Below, piece after piece: positions 53,401 to 62,167 of a stretch of DNA of 64,000 nt (position 1 is its first letter; each line of letters begins with the position of its first letter). A model generated the notes under the pieces. That model did not search any database. It was not told the origin of the DNA and worked only from the letters and a program-made list of their open reading frames with translations. The translations under genes and the position numbers were made by a program. The stretch is from Hydrogenoanaerobacterium saccharovorans (lineage in GTDB: Bacteria > Bacillota > Clostridia > Oscillospirales > Ruminococcaceae): positions 62,001-126,000 of the forward strand of contig NZ_JACSNR010000006.1 of assembly GCF_016901815.1 (NCBI RefSeq), read 5' to 3'.

Positions 53401-54279
53401 ATGGATCAAGTATATCAGCAGGATCTCAGCCAGGAATCTCCCCGCCCCGGCGGGCCGTTCCTGATCCAGATGCTTTTCCGGGAGCCCACAGGGCTCCCCG
53501 ACCGGGATACCATGCTGCGGGTTCTGCAGCAGCACTGCGGACGGCTGGACTGCTTCTGCCACGATGATAAGATGGCAGGCTTTGCCGCTCTGGACCACAT
53601 GGCCACCTTCCAGGATGGCTCGGCTCCGGTGCAGCTGATGGTCACCGCCTGCTCCAAAATCTCCGAGGATCTGTTTGATCCCTTTACCCGCAGCCAGATG
53701 TGGGACTGTATGGGCGAACGGGATCAGATCCTGGCTGAGTGCCGGTGGCAGATCGTCGGCGTGGATATGCTCACTGCCGCTCTGGACCCGCTGGAGCGTG
53801 CCGACCTGGATATGGACTTTCTGGAGGCACTGGCAGGGCTCTTCCCCACCTGCGCGGCCTTCTACTTCCAGAACTGCGGCAAGCTGCTCAAGGCCGAGGA
53901 GGTGCGCGGCAATACCATCACCGGCCCGGACCGGTTTATCCGGTTCGGCGTCAACGCACGGTTCTTCAACATCCAGGGCACCGACGACATGCTGGTGGAT
54001 ACGCTGGGCATGAGCACCCTGTTCCTGCCCGACCTGCAGTACCACTTCCACGATATGGACCCCAACTGGGTGGTGGGACACGCATACAGTGTGGCCTCCT
54101 ACCTGCTGCTGGCAGGCAACCCCATCCAGGACGGCGAAACAGTGGATGGTGTCCTGGACGGAGCCATCAGCCAGGAGGTTCAGTGGAAATGCCAGCATGA
54201 GGGCTCGCTGATCCAGCCGCCCCGGGAGGTGCTGGACATCTTCATGGGCGAATATGCCTCCGGCACCCGGGAGAACTGA
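53401..54279 (+). CDS. conserved hypothetical protein downstream of the SuFu fusion (DUF4261-like C terminus)
   Basis: The protein has 292 residues, soluble. The region NARFFNIQGTDDMLVDTLGM to LFLPDLQYHF followed by DGETVDGV resembles the C-terminal half of some DUF4261 proteins, but I am unsure. Cysteines and aromatic residues are frequent in the first 100 residues. The ATG follows AGGAGG, 50 bases after the giant gene, so the two share a transcript and probably a function. Confidence 0.75.
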   Translation: MDQVYQQDLSQESPRPGGPFLIQMLFREPTGLPDRDTMLRVLQQHCGRLDCFCHDDKMAGFAALDHMATFQDGSAPVQLMVTACSKISEDLFDPFTRSQMWDCMGERDQILAECRWQIVGVDMLTAALDPLERADLDMDFLEALAGLFPTCAAFYFQNCGKLLKAEEVRGNTITGPDRFIRFGVNARFFNIQGTDDMLVDTLGMSTLFLPDLQYHFHDMDPNWVVGHAYSVASYLLLAGNPIQDGETVDGVLDGAISQEVQWKCQHEGSLIQPPREVLDIFMGEYASGTREN

Positions 54280-54310
54280 CTTTCCGCCCGCTGAACCCTG
54301 ACCCCAAACA

Positions 54311-54349
54311 AAAAAGCATATCCCCGGCTTTCCGTGGGATATGCTTTTT
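54311..54349 (+). terminator. terminator of the SuFu-fusion operon
   Basis: AAAAAGCATATCCC and GGGATATGCTTTTT, 14 perfect pairs, 11-base loop. The stretch 54350-54557 shows no gene. Confidence 0.88.
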
Positions 54350-54557
54350 ATTTTGCGGATCTGCTTCCTTCAGTTGACGCTGATGCTTCCTGCCGGGCTG
54401 TTCCACCCGGACATTCCAAGATTTTACTCCCCCATCATACCATATTCCGACAGAAATGGATACCGGGAAATCCGTCTGTGCCGGTTGAGCCGGAACAGGG
54501 TTCTGTGCTATAATGGATTGCACGAAAATTCCCGCCCGTCCGCAGAAGGAGAACGCC

Positions 54558-55439
54558 ATGCCGCAGAACCGCTACATCAAAAGTCCGCTCAACTACACCG
54601 GCGGAAAATATCGTCTGCTCGACCGGATTCTGCCGGCTTTTCCCCGGGATTACTGCCGGTTTGTGGATCTGTTTGCCGGCGGGTTCAATGTGGGCATCAA
54701 TGTGGATGCCCCGGTGATCTACGCCAACGATCAGATCACCTATCTCATCGGGCTGTATGAGTTCTTCCGTGGCACACCGGCTGAGACTATCCTCGGGCTG
54801 ATCCGGGAGCGCATTGCGGAATATGAGCTCTCCGACCAGAATACCGAGGGGTACCTGGCCCTGCGCCGGGAATACAACCGCACCGGACGCCCCATCGACC
54901 TCTTTGTGCTCACCTGCTATTCCTTCAACCATCAGATCCGCTTCAATCAGAAACATGAATTCAATATTCCCTTCGGACGCAACCGGAGTGCCTATAATCC
55001 TTCCATTGAGGCCAACCTCGTCCGGTTTGTGGAGGCACTCCAGCAGAAGGACATCCGCTTTTCCACCCGGGATTTCCTCAGCTTTGACTTCTCGGTGCTG
55101 CAGCCCGGGGATCTGGTCTACTGCGACCCGCCCTACCTCATCAGCAACGGCTCCTACAACGATGGGCGCCGGGGCTTCAAGGACTGGACTCCGCTGGAGG
55201 ACCGGCAGCTGCTGGATCTGCTGGACGAACTGGACCGTGGGGGAATCCGCTTTGCCCTCTCCAATGTATTTGTCCACAAGGGCATGACCAATGAGGAGCT
55301 GATCCGCTGGAGCCAGCGGTACCATGTGCAGCGTCTGGAGCAGAACTATGCCAACTGCAGCTATCATGCCAAGGACCGCTCCGGCAACACCCAGGAGGTT
55401 CTCATCACCAACTATCTTCCGCCCCTTTCCGGGGAATAA
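54558..55439 (+). CDS. D12-class DNA adenine methyltransferase
   Basis: The protein has 293 residues, typical of Dam/M.DpnII enzymes. The N-terminal motif is PLNYTGGKYRLL, the cofactor-binding motif is VDLFAGGFNVGIN, and the catalytic motif is CDPPYLIS (DPPY). The class methylates N6 of adenine, usually in GATC or a related site; the recognition sequence cannot be read. The ATG follows GAAGGAGAACGCC. It converges on a PD-(D/E)XK nuclease gene across a shared terminator, so a restriction-modification pair is possible; an orphan methyltransferase is the alternative. Confidence 0.9.
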   Translation: MPQNRYIKSPLNYTGGKYRLLDRILPAFPRDYCRFVDLFAGGFNVGINVDAPVIYANDQITYLIGLYEFFRGTPAETILGLIRERIAEYELSDQNTEGYLALRREYNRTGRPIDLFVLTCYSFNHQIRFNQKHEFNIPFGRNRSAYNPSIEANLVRFVEALQQKDIRFSTRDFLSFDFSVLQPGDLVYCDPPYLISNGSYNDGRRGFKDWTPLEDRQLLDLLDELDRGGIRFALSNVFVHKGMTNEELIRWSQRYHVQRLEQNYANCSYHAKDRSGNTQEVLITNYLPPLSGE

Positions 55440-55440
55440 G

Positions 55441-55469
55441 AAAAGACCGTCCTTATCGGACGGTCTTTT
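55441..55469. terminator. bidirectional terminator
   Basis: AAAAGACCGTCC and GGACGGTCTTTT, 12 pairs, 5-base loop, starting directly after the methyltransferase stop codon. Confidence 0.88.
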
Positions 55470-55484
55470 TTGCCGCAATCTGTT

Positions 55485-56048
55485 TTATAGCGGGAAGTAC
55501 CGGCGGCAGCGCCGGGCCAGCGATTCCATCGGGCGCAGCTGCCGGTCGTACATCACATAGTTATCCAGGTAGCCCTGGTTTTCGATCTTCCCCTGGGTGA
55601 GCAGATCCTCCCGGGTAAACCACCCCAGCAGCCGGACCGCATTCCGCTCCCGGTAGAGCCGGGCGGAAACATACAGCTCCTTGGGATGGGAGATGGTCTG
55701 TTCCACCAGTTCCAATGTGCGGATATGGAATTCCTCGGTGCGGGTCTTGACATCCACCCGCAGGCGCAGCCCCGAGCCCTGGAGCAGGAAGTCATACTCG
55801 TCCCGTTCCTCATAGCTGCTGTGATCCTCCTCAAACCGGATGCCATTGTCCTGCAGGAACAGCTTGAACGCCTTCTCCCCGAGCTTGCCCTCGAGCATCT
55901 TCTGCTGCTTATTGTCAAGGCCGCCGGAGTGGAAGTCATGCCGGTCCGAAGTATAGGCCCTGGAACGGCGGGCATAGTCCAGCGCCTCCTGATAGAGTGC
56001 CCCTTCAATGATATACTCCGCCCGGAGTTTCGGCACCCACAAGCCCAT
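55485..56048 (-). CDS. PD-(D/E)XK nuclease-fold protein, candidate restriction endonuclease
   Basis: The protein has 187 residues. The fold core can be traced: an acidic helix residue in MLEGKLGEKAFKLFL, D in DEYDFLLQG and D-V-K in LRLRVDVKTRTEE, the order E, D, (D/E)xK of the superfamily. The C-terminal part RNAVRLLGWFTREDLL gives the closing strands. The ATG at 56048 follows GGAGGAGG. Phage and plasmid holliday-type or Vsr-like nucleases have the same core, so a restriction role rests only on the facing methyltransferase gene. Confidence 0.7.
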   Translation of the reverse strand: MGLWVPKLRAEYIIEGALYQEALDYARRSRAYTSDRHDFHSGGLDNKQQKMLEGKLGEKAFKLFLQDNGIRFEEDHSSYEERDEYDFLLQGSGLRLRVDVKTRTEEFHIRTLELVEQTISHPKELYVSARLYRERNAVRLLGWFTREDLLTQGKIENQGYLDNYVMYDRQLRPMESLARRCRRYFPL

Positions 56049-56146
56049 TGCACAACCTCCTCCCACTGATTTCTGTTTCCAGTATAGCACCTCAGGAAAT
56101 TCCTGCAAGATGCCGGAACCTTCGTTTACCGATACGACACAATTTG

Positions 56147-56175
56147 TTTACTTGACTTTTCTGTCCGGGTATGAT
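56147..56175 (+). promoter_or_regulatory. promoter of mgtE
   Basis: TTTACT (56147-56152) and TATGAT (56170-56175) with a 17-base spacer, about 290 bases upstream of the start codon. Confidence 0.5.
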
Positions 56176-56460
56176 AAAAAGGGATAGGAGACTCCATGTC
56201 CGCTTGGGATATGGAAGAAAAAGCCAAAGCCGTTCGGGAAGGATGTGATCGCATGGACGGCGACAGTAGAACTGTGAACAACCGAAAATCCACAGGAAAC
56301 TGCTCTGCCTGCGTTTCATGCGGAAGATCCCCTGTCTGCCGGACGGGATGGCTCTTGCTGTCTGTCTGACCGATATGCTGTGAGGATCGTCCTCATCATT
56401 TGCTGCGCGCGGGAGTATTTCCTGTGCGCATTTTCTCTTTTTTGCAGCAGAAAAGGAGGA
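56176..56460 (+). promoter_or_regulatory. long structured 5-prime leader of mgtE, class unknown
   Basis: Between the promoter and mgtE lies about 280 bases without a gene but with successive hairpins: CCATGTCC/GGATATGG (56194-56214), GCCGT/ACGGC (56229-56261), CAGT/ACTG, ATCCC..GTC/GAC..GGGAT, TGAGGA/TCCTCA, and a final TGCTGC/GCAGCA stem ending in TTTTTT just before the ribosome-binding site. The arrangement fits a metal-sensing leader, but I cannot align it with the M-box core. Confidence 0.4.
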
Positions 56461-56467
56461 ATTACCG

Positions 56468-57871
56468 ATGATGAGAAGACATGAGTTTATCAACGAAGCA
56501 GTAGCAGCCGAGATCCTGGCCCTGATCCATCAGACTGCCGATCCCGCTGTCCTGGCAGAGCGTCTGAACGACTACCACGACTATGATATTGCCCAGGCCC
56601 TGGAACAGCTCACCCCGGAGGAGCGTCTGGGACTGTTCCTGCCCCTGGGTGCCCTGCGTCTGGCAGAGATCCTGCCCTACTGCGATGAGCCGGAGCAGGT
56701 ACTTGCCGGCTTCCCGGCGGATAAGGCCGCCGCAATTCTGGACAGCATGGATTCGGATGAAGCAGCCGAAATTCTGGAAGAGCTGCCCGAGGAGACCCGC
56801 CGGCTGATCGCCGGTCACCTGAGTGAGGAGACCTCCGGGGAGATCCGGATGATCGCTTCCTATACCGATGATGAGATCGGCAGCATGATGACCACCAACT
56901 ATATCGCCATCCCCCAGACCGCTTCCGTAAAAGAGGCCATGCGGGAACTGATCCGTCAGAGCGCGGAGAACGACAACATCTCCACCCTCTATGTCATTGA
57001 CGATCAGGGGCTCTACTGCGGCGCCATTGACCTGAAAGACCTGATCCGGGCCCGGGACTACACCTCCCTTGACAAGATCATTGTGCACTCCTATCCCTTC
57101 GTTCACGATCACGACCAGATCGAGGAATGCATGGACTGGATCAGTGACTATGAGGAGGACTCCCTGCCGGTACTGAACGCCGCCGATCAGCTGGTGGGCG
57201 TACTCACCGTACAGGACATCATGGACTACCGGGAAGAGGAATCCCGGGAAGTCTACAACAAGCTGGCAGGTATCTCCGAAGGCACCGATGACGACCTGGA
57301 TGAACCCCTCCTGCTCAGCATGAAAAAGCGCCTGCCCTGGCTGGTGATCCTGCTGTTCCTGGGCATGTTCGTATCCAGCGTGGTGGGCATGTTCGAGCAG
57401 ATTGTTGCCCAGATCGCCATCCTGATCTGCTTCCAGTCGCTGATCCTCGATATGGCAGGCAATGTGGGAACCCAGTCGCTGGCAGTTACCATCCGGGTGC
57501 TCACCGATGAAGCCCTGCCCATGTCCGAGAAGCTGCACCTGATCTCCAAGGAAGTGCGGGTCGGCCTGACCAACGGCACTCTGCTGGGTGTGATCGCCTT
57601 CGGCGTTGTGACCTTCTACACCATGGTGCTCAAGCACTATCCCCTGCCCTATTCCATGGCGGTGGGTGCCTGTGTTGCCATCGCTCTGATGCTGGCTATG
57701 ACCATTTCCAGCTTTGCCGGTACCGCCATTCCCATGGTATTCGATAAATTCGGCGTCGATCCCGCTGTGGCTTCGGGGCCGCTCATCACCACCGTCAATG
57801 ACCTGGTGGCTGTAATCTCGTACTACGGCCTGGCCTGGCTCATGCTGATCCAGGTCTTCCACCTGGTCTGA
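56468..57871 (+). CDS. mgtE: magnesium transporter MgtE
   Basis: The protein has 467 residues. An N-terminal MgtE_N domain of helical repeats (DYDIAQALEQLTPEERLGLF) is followed by two CBS domains (about 135-255) that sense magnesium, a plug helix, and five membrane helices with the pore motif region DMAGNVGTQSLAV and AMTISSFAGTAIPMVFDKFG. All domains are complete. It is an inner-membrane channel-like Mg2+ importer. The ATG (one of two adjacent) follows AAAAGGAGG. Confidence 0.95.
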   Translation: MMRRHEFINEAVAAEILALIHQTADPAVLAERLNDYHDYDIAQALEQLTPEERLGLFLPLGALRLAEILPYCDEPEQVLAGFPADKAAAILDSMDSDEAAEILEELPEETRRLIAGHLSEETSGEIRMIASYTDDEIGSMMTTNYIAIPQTASVKEAMRELIRQSAENDNISTLYVIDDQGLYCGAIDLKDLIRARDYTSLDKIIVHSYPFVHDHDQIEECMDWISDYEEDSLPVLNAADQLVGVLTVQDIMDYREEESREVYNKLAGISEGTDDDLDEPLLLSMKKRLPWLVILLFLGMFVSSVVGMFEQIVAQIAILICFQSLILDMAGNVGTQSLAVTIRVLTDEALPMSEKLHLISKEVRVGLTNGTLLGVIAFGVVTFYTMVLKHYPLPYSMAVGACVAIALMLAMTISSFAGTAIPMVFDKFGVDPAVASGPLITTVNDLVAVISYYGLAWLMLIQVFHLV

Positions 57872-57897
57872 CCCCCAAAACCTGAACCGAACCATCC

Positions 57898-57939
57898 AAA
57901 AAGCCGGAAGCAGAATCTGAGATCCTGCTCCCGGCTTTT
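57898..57939. terminator. terminator after mgtE
   Basis: AAAAGCCGG..AGCAG pairs with CTGCT..CCGGCTTTT with one mismatch. It also serves the convergent flavodoxin gene. Confidence 0.75.
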
Positions 57940-57967
57940 CCGCATTCTGTTCCCCCTGTTCCAGCGA

Positions 57968-58678
57968 TTAACCCAGATAGCCCAGGTCTGTGAGCCAGAC
58001 CTCTACGCTCTCCTGAGCATCGGCTGCGTTGGTGTTGCGGACCGCCAGCCCCTCCCGGACCTCAGCTTCGGGCTCCAGCGCCGCTATGGTATCCGGTGTC
58101 CCCGATAAACCGCTGCCGCCGGAGGTCACAAACGGCACGATGGTCTTCCCTGAGAGATCGACCTCGTCCAGGAAGCTGTACACCGCCATGGGCAGATCTC
58201 CCCACCAGTTGGGATACCCCAGGAAAATCACATCGTAGTCCTCCAGGTTCTCCTGCACAGCCTGCAGCTCCGGACGGGCTCCGTTGGCGCGCTCCTGCTC
58301 GCCCTGGTCGATGGTGGCCTCATAGGTATCCGGGTAGAGCTCCACTGTATGCAGCGGGAACACCTCTGCCCCGGCAGCTTCAGCGATCATCTGCGCCACC
58401 ACGCCGGTATTGCCGGTAAGAGTGCCGTTCCAGCGCTGGATGCTCGCCGAGGCCTCCACGTCCGCATCCTCGGGAAGCTCCGCATTCTCCGCATAGCTGA
58501 AGTATACCACCAGATACCGGCTCTGCGGCCCGGATTCCGATGGCTGCGGGTCCTCTGCCGCAGTCTGCTGGGAAGACGGCTGCTGCTCCGCTTCCGGGGA
58601 CGGCTCACCCTCTGTCCCGCAGGCAGTCATGCCCGCCGCAACCAGTGCCGCCAGCAGAATACTCAGGATCTTTTTCAT
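57968..58678 (-). CDS. flavodoxin-domain lipoprotein
   Basis: The protein has 236 residues with a lipoprotein signal ending MTAC (C20), a Ser/Pro/Glu-rich spacer to about residue 50, then a flavodoxin fold: LVVYFSYAENAE with the phosphate loop region, VIFLGYPNWWGDLPMAV at the flavin-facing loop, and VPFVTSGGSGLSGTPDTI. This is the flavodoxin_4 type, common in gut clostridia. It is anchored outside the membrane and probably shuttles electrons or reduces quinones. The ATG follows AAAAGGAGATGGGG. Confidence 0.88.
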   Translation of the reverse strand: MKKILSILLAALVAAGMTACGTEGEPSPEAEQQPSSQQTAAEDPQPSESGPQSRYLVVYFSYAENAELPEDADVEASASIQRWNGTLTGNTGVVAQMIAEAAGAEVFPLHTVELYPDTYEATIDQGEQERANGARPELQAVQENLEDYDVIFLGYPNWWGDLPMAVYSFLDEVDLSGKTIVPFVTSGGSGLSGTPDTIAALEPEAEVREGLAVRNTNAADAQESVEVWLTDLGYLG

Positions 58679-58843
58679 ATTCTCCCCATCTCCTTTTCAG
58701 TCAGACCGGCTTTGCAGCGCCGGTCGGTGTGGTTCTCGTCTGATTGTATTATAAGGGATGGGGATTTTATATGTCCAATACCTTGTTATAGCAGTATTTT
58801 ATGCTTTATAAGCATGACATTTCCGGTTTTCCGGCAGTAAAAA

Positions 58844-58874
58844 ATCCCCGCACGGCAAACAGCCATACGGGGAA
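58844..58874 (-). terminator. terminator of the HAD phosphatase gene
   Basis: On the minus strand TCCCCG/CGGGGA with inner GGC/GCC, followed by TTTTTTACTG. Confidence 0.7.
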
Positions 58875-58885
58875 TGGGAAACGGA

Positions 58886-59548
58886 TCATCCGCGCTCCGG
58901 CGCAGTCACCGGCACATCGAAGTCCGCCAGGGTTTCGAAGAAATAATCGCAGGTCTGCTCCATGGCTGTACGCTCTGTTTCTGCCGAGGTGTCTGCCACT
59001 CCGGCGGTGCCAAAGCCTGCCTGATGAGCCGTGCGCACCGAATAGAGCGAGTCCTCCACCAGCAGGATCTCCTCCGGCTGGAGGTCAAACCGCCGGGCTG
59101 CTTCCAGGAAGATGTCCGGACGGTTCTTGCCGCCGTAGCGGGTACAGCTCAGCACGAAGGAGAAGCAGTCCGCCAGGCCAAAATGCCGCATGGCACCCAC
59201 AGCCTGTCCCTCGGTGCTGGCGGTGGCGATGCACAGCGGCACTCCCTTTTCATGGAGCTGCCGCACCAGTTCCCCAGCGCCGGGCTTGAGAGGAACGGCG
59301 GTGCTGTATGTTTCGTCCAGCAGTCGGTCAGCCTCCTCCAGCACCTGATCGGCTGTGAGATCCCAGCCATAGATCTGGATGAGCTTCTCAGCCCCGCCCC
59401 GGAGATCCTGGGTGCGCAGAGCGTCTGCCAGGCCGGGGAAAGGCTCTCCTCCCAGCCGGCGGACCAGCTGATCCGGAACTTCCTCCCAGACTCCCATAGA
59501 GTCGATGAGGGTTCCGTCCAAATCGAAAATCACCGCATGAAATGCCAT
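58886..59548 (-). CDS. HAD-superfamily phosphatase (beta-phosphoglucomutase-like)
   Basis: The protein has 220 residues. Motif I is IFDLDGTLID (D9 nucleophile, D11 acid), motif II is in CIATASTEGQA, motif III lysine is in RYGGKNRPDIFLEAA, and motif IV is LLVEDSLYSVRTAHQAGF. The helical cap is between motifs I and II. Substrates are sugar phosphates or similar; not determinable. The ATG follows GGGAGGATAAGAAG. The frame extends 53 codons upstream without a signal. Confidence 0.88.
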   Translation of the reverse strand: MAFHAVIFDLDGTLIDSMGVWEEVPDQLVRRLGGEPFPGLADALRTQDLRGGAEKLIQIYGWDLTADQVLEEADRLLDETYSTAVPLKPGAGELVRQLHEKGVPLCIATASTEGQAVGAMRHFGLADCFSFVLSCTRYGGKNRPDIFLEAARRFDLQPEEILLVEDSLYSVRTAHQAGFGTAGVADTSAETERTAMEQTCDYFFETLADFDVPVTAPERG

Positions 59549-59729
59549 CTTCTTATCCTCCCTGTGACCGGATGGAATCGCTGCCCACGCAGCCATAGTC
59601 CCAGTGGAATCAAGAATGCATTCCGCTCTGCCTGACCAATACCTGCCTCCGGTGTAATATGAAAAGTACCGGCACTTTTTGTGCCTGACCTGTCCATTAT
59701 AGCGCACCTGCCCAAGTTTTGCAAATAAT

Positions 59730-59760
59730 AAGATCCCGGAGAACCAGTCTCCGGGATCTT
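59730..59760 (-). terminator. terminator of spo0A
   Basis: AAGATCCCGGAGA and TCTCCGGGATCTT, 13 perfect pairs with a five-base loop, followed on the minus strand by ATTATTTGC and on the plus strand by TTCTC. Confidence 0.75.
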
Positions 59761-59773
59761 TTCTCAGGCTCGA

Positions 59774-60538
59774 CTACTGCACGGCATATTTACGGCGATT
59801 CATGTTGATCTTGTCTGCGATCATGGCGATGAATTCACTGTTGGTAGGCTTGCCGCGTGAGGAATTGATGGTGTAGCCAAAATACTGTTCCAGAACTTCC
59901 ACATTGCCCCGGTCCCAGGCCACTTCGATGGCATGGCGGATCGCCCGTTCCACCCTGGAAGCCGTGGTACCGTTTTCCTTGGCAACATCGGGATACAGCC
60001 GCTTGGTAATGGCGGACAGGATACTCTGATCCTCTACCACCATTTTGATGGAAGAACGCAGATAGTAGTATCCCTTGATATGGGCAGGAACACCGATCTG
60101 ATGCAGGATCTCAGTGACGGTGAGATCGAGGTCTGCCGGGTCAGGACGGATCTCCGGCTGACTGCCGCCAGTGAGCTGGACAATGCGTTCCACCGCTGTT
60201 TCCGGCGAGAAGGGCTTAAGGAAATAGTAGAGCGCGCCGGCTGCGATGAGTTCCCGTTCGAGAGTGCTGCTCTCAAAGGTGGACATCAGCATGAATTTGG
60301 GTGTATCCCCTTCCATGAGCTGATTGATCCGCTTCATAACACCCAGTGCATCCAGTCCGGGAAGGAATACATCCATCAGTACAATTCCCGGGCGTTCTGT
60401 CTGGATGCGGTCCACCAGCTGAAGGCCATCTTTCGGCGCAGAAACCATCTCAAAGCCACATTCTGCCAGCAAGCTGCACATTTTGTCCAGAAAGTCCTGA
60501 TTTTCTTCCGCTATAAGTACTTTGGTTTTAACCAACAT
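59774..60538 (-). CDS. spo0A: sporulation master regulator Spo0A
   Basis: The protein has 254 residues. The receiver has E11-E12, phospho-acceptor D56 in [12 protein letters not shown] and K in [12 protein letters not shown]. The C-terminal Spo0A DNA-binding domain is conserved: [40 protein letters not shown], and [14 protein letters not shown]. It decides entry into sporulation. The ATG at 60538 follows GGAGGAAGACGA. It is monocistronic, with a cluster of its own binding sites upstream (60573-60735). Confidence 0.97.
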   Translation of the reverse strand: MLVKTKVLIAEENQDFLDKMCSLLAECGFEMVSAPKDGLQLVDRIQTERPGIVLMDVFLPGLDALGVMKRINQLMEGDTPKFMLMSTFESSTLERELIAAGALYYFLKPFSPETAVERIVQLTGGSQPEIRPDPADLDLTVTEILHQIGVPAHIKGYYYLRSSIKMVVEDQSILSAITKRLYPDVAKENGTTASRVERAIRHAIEVAWDRGNVEVLEQYFGYTINSSRGKPTNSEFIAMIADKINMNRRKYAVQ

Positions 60539-60572
60539 TCGTCTTCCTCCAGTCGTTTTTTGTTTTTGCTGT

Positions 60573-60735
60573 ATCGACAAACATATTTTAGCATATATTT
60601 CCAAAACTTACAATAGAAATCCCTTTTTTACTCGACATCAAATCCGGATAAATTCGCATCGGAATATTATTGAAGTTGCATAAATAAATTCGATTGAATC
60701 CCTCTTTTTATGTGCTTTTCGACAAAATTCGACAA
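60573..60735 (-). promoter_or_regulatory. cluster of 0A boxes upstream of spo0A
   Basis: Two exact TTGTCGAA sites (minus-strand reading) at 60718-60725 and 60728-60735, 10 bases apart and in the same orientation; TTGTCGAT at 60573-60580; and ATGTCGAG at 60631-60638. The consensus is TTGTCGAA. The 420-base gap 60539-60958 holds no gene. Confidence 0.75.
60585..60613 (-). promoter_or_regulatory. candidate sigma-A promoter of spo0A
   Basis: TTGTAA (60608-60613) and TAAAAT (60585-60590) with a 17-base spacer on the minus strand. One 0A-like box overlaps the start region just downstream. Confidence 0.5.
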
Positions 60736-60958
60736 ATCACCCCGGAAGTGCCGACAAAACCTGCCCTCTTCTGCCTGACAGCATTTGTGGAATCCCGGAA
60801 TTCTGCCACCGGCGGATTCCCGTATCCCGGGAGGCGCTTTGTTCCGCTCTCCCGGATCTCCCTCTCCCGAACCGGCGGCTTCTCCTCACTTGTCAATATG
60901 GAAATCCGGATTTTTATGTAGCATCCGGAGAGGGAAATCCCCCTCCGGATCGCTCTGA

Positions 60959-62167
60959 TCAGGCTGCGGAACGGATCTCAAGACTCGAGGCAGTTTCCTG
61001 CATATTCTCGGCAAAGATGCCATACCCCCGTGTCTGGTCATTGACAAACACATGGGTCACAGCTCCCACCAGCTTGCCGTCCTGCAGAATCGGGCTGCCG
61101 CTCATTCCCTGCAGGATACCGCCGGTGGCCTCCAGCAGTTCCGGATCGGTGACACGGATCACCATGCTCTTGGTCTTGGCGGTAGAGCTCAGGTTCATCG
61201 ATTCGATGACAATGTCATAGCACTGCGGAGTGCGTCCGGAAATAGTGGTATAGATCTGGGCTGCTCCCTCCCGGACCTCCTGCTTCATAGCAATGGGGAC
61301 CGGTTTTAGCGTGGAAACCGGCAGAGAGGTCAGCTGACCGTAGACACCGGTTTCGCTGTTCACTGCCATGAATCCAGCCAGACGGCTGCCCTCAAAGCTG
61401 CCCTGCAGCGAACCCGGCTGGCCCGAGATTCCCTTTTCCACGCCGGTGATGGTGACATCCACGATCTCACCCCTGCCCAGCGGCAGAGTTTCCCCGGTAT
61501 CCACATCGCAGACCGCATGGCCCAGCCCGGCAAAGATCATCGTAGACGGGGCATAGTAGGTCATGGTGCCGATGCCGGCAGAACTGTCCCGGACCCAGAT
61601 GCCGGCTTTGTACTCGCCGCTGTCAGCCCGGATGGGCTGCAGCGTACCGGTGAGGGTCTGGTCCTTCCGCTTCAGGGTATAGGAGATCTCCCGTCCTCCG
61701 CTGGAAGCAATGATCGCTGCCACATCTTCATTCAGGCTGACCGGCTGACCATCCAGTTCGGTCAGCACATCGCCCACCCGAATTCCGGCTTCCTGGGCCG
61801 GATTGCGGAAAATCCCGTTCTCCTCCACATCGGTGAGTCCGACCACGACCACCCCTTCGGTGAACATCTTGATGCCGAAGGGGTATCCGCAGGGGATCAC
61901 CATCTCACGGTCCACAAACTGCACATCCACCTGTTTGACGGCTATGCCGCCCAGAACAGTCAGGGAGGCAGTTCCGTTTTCCGCGGAAATGGGCTGGATT
62001 TCTCCCTGGATCTCCAGGGCAGTGCCGATGGAGATCCCCTCTGCCGCCGCTCCTGCCGCCACATAGAAGTGATCGGGCAGGGCCGTGCTGTAATAGGTGA
62101 CTACCCCCATGACGGCCGCCATTGCCAGACTGACTGCCCCGGCAAAGACCTGGTATAATTTCTTCAT
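60959..62167 (-). CDS. spoIVB: SpoIVB serine peptidase
   Basis: The protein has 402 residues. A signal anchor occupies residues 1-30, a PDZ domain about 115-195 (AQEAGIRVGDVLTELDGQPV), and the S55 peptidase domain the C-terminal half, with the histidine in FAGLGHAVCDVDTG and the nucleophile near S356 in LQGMSGSPILQDG. It is secreted by the forespore and triggers cleavage of pro-sigma-K through SpoIVFA. Its position directly upstream of spo0A is the common clostridial and bacillar order. The ATG follows AGGAAACAAAGCAG. Confidence 0.95.
   Translation of the reverse strand: MKKLYQVFAGAVSLAMAAVMGVVTYYSTALPDHFYVAAGAAAEGISIGTALEIQGEIQPISAENGTASLTVLGGIAVKQVDVQFVDREMVIPCGYPFGIKMFTEGVVVVGLTDVEENGIFRNPAQEAGIRVGDVLTELDGQPVSLNEDVAAIIASSGGREISYTLKRKDQTLTGTLQPIRADSGEYKAGIWVRDSSAGIGTMTYYAPSTMIFAGLGHAVCDVDTGETLPLGRGEIVDVTITGVEKGISGQPGSLQGSFEGSRLAGFMAVNSETGVYGQLTSLPVSTLKPVPIAMKQEVREGAAQIYTTISGRTPQCYDIVIESMNLSSTAKTKSMVIRVTDPELLEATGGILQGMSGSPILQDGKLVGAVTHVFVNDQTRGYGIFAENMQETASSLEIRSAA

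Noticed and set aside
56176-56460. M-box magnesium riboswitch upstream of mgtE
   Set aside because: The conserved M-box core could not be matched by eye; only an unspecified structured leader is claimed.
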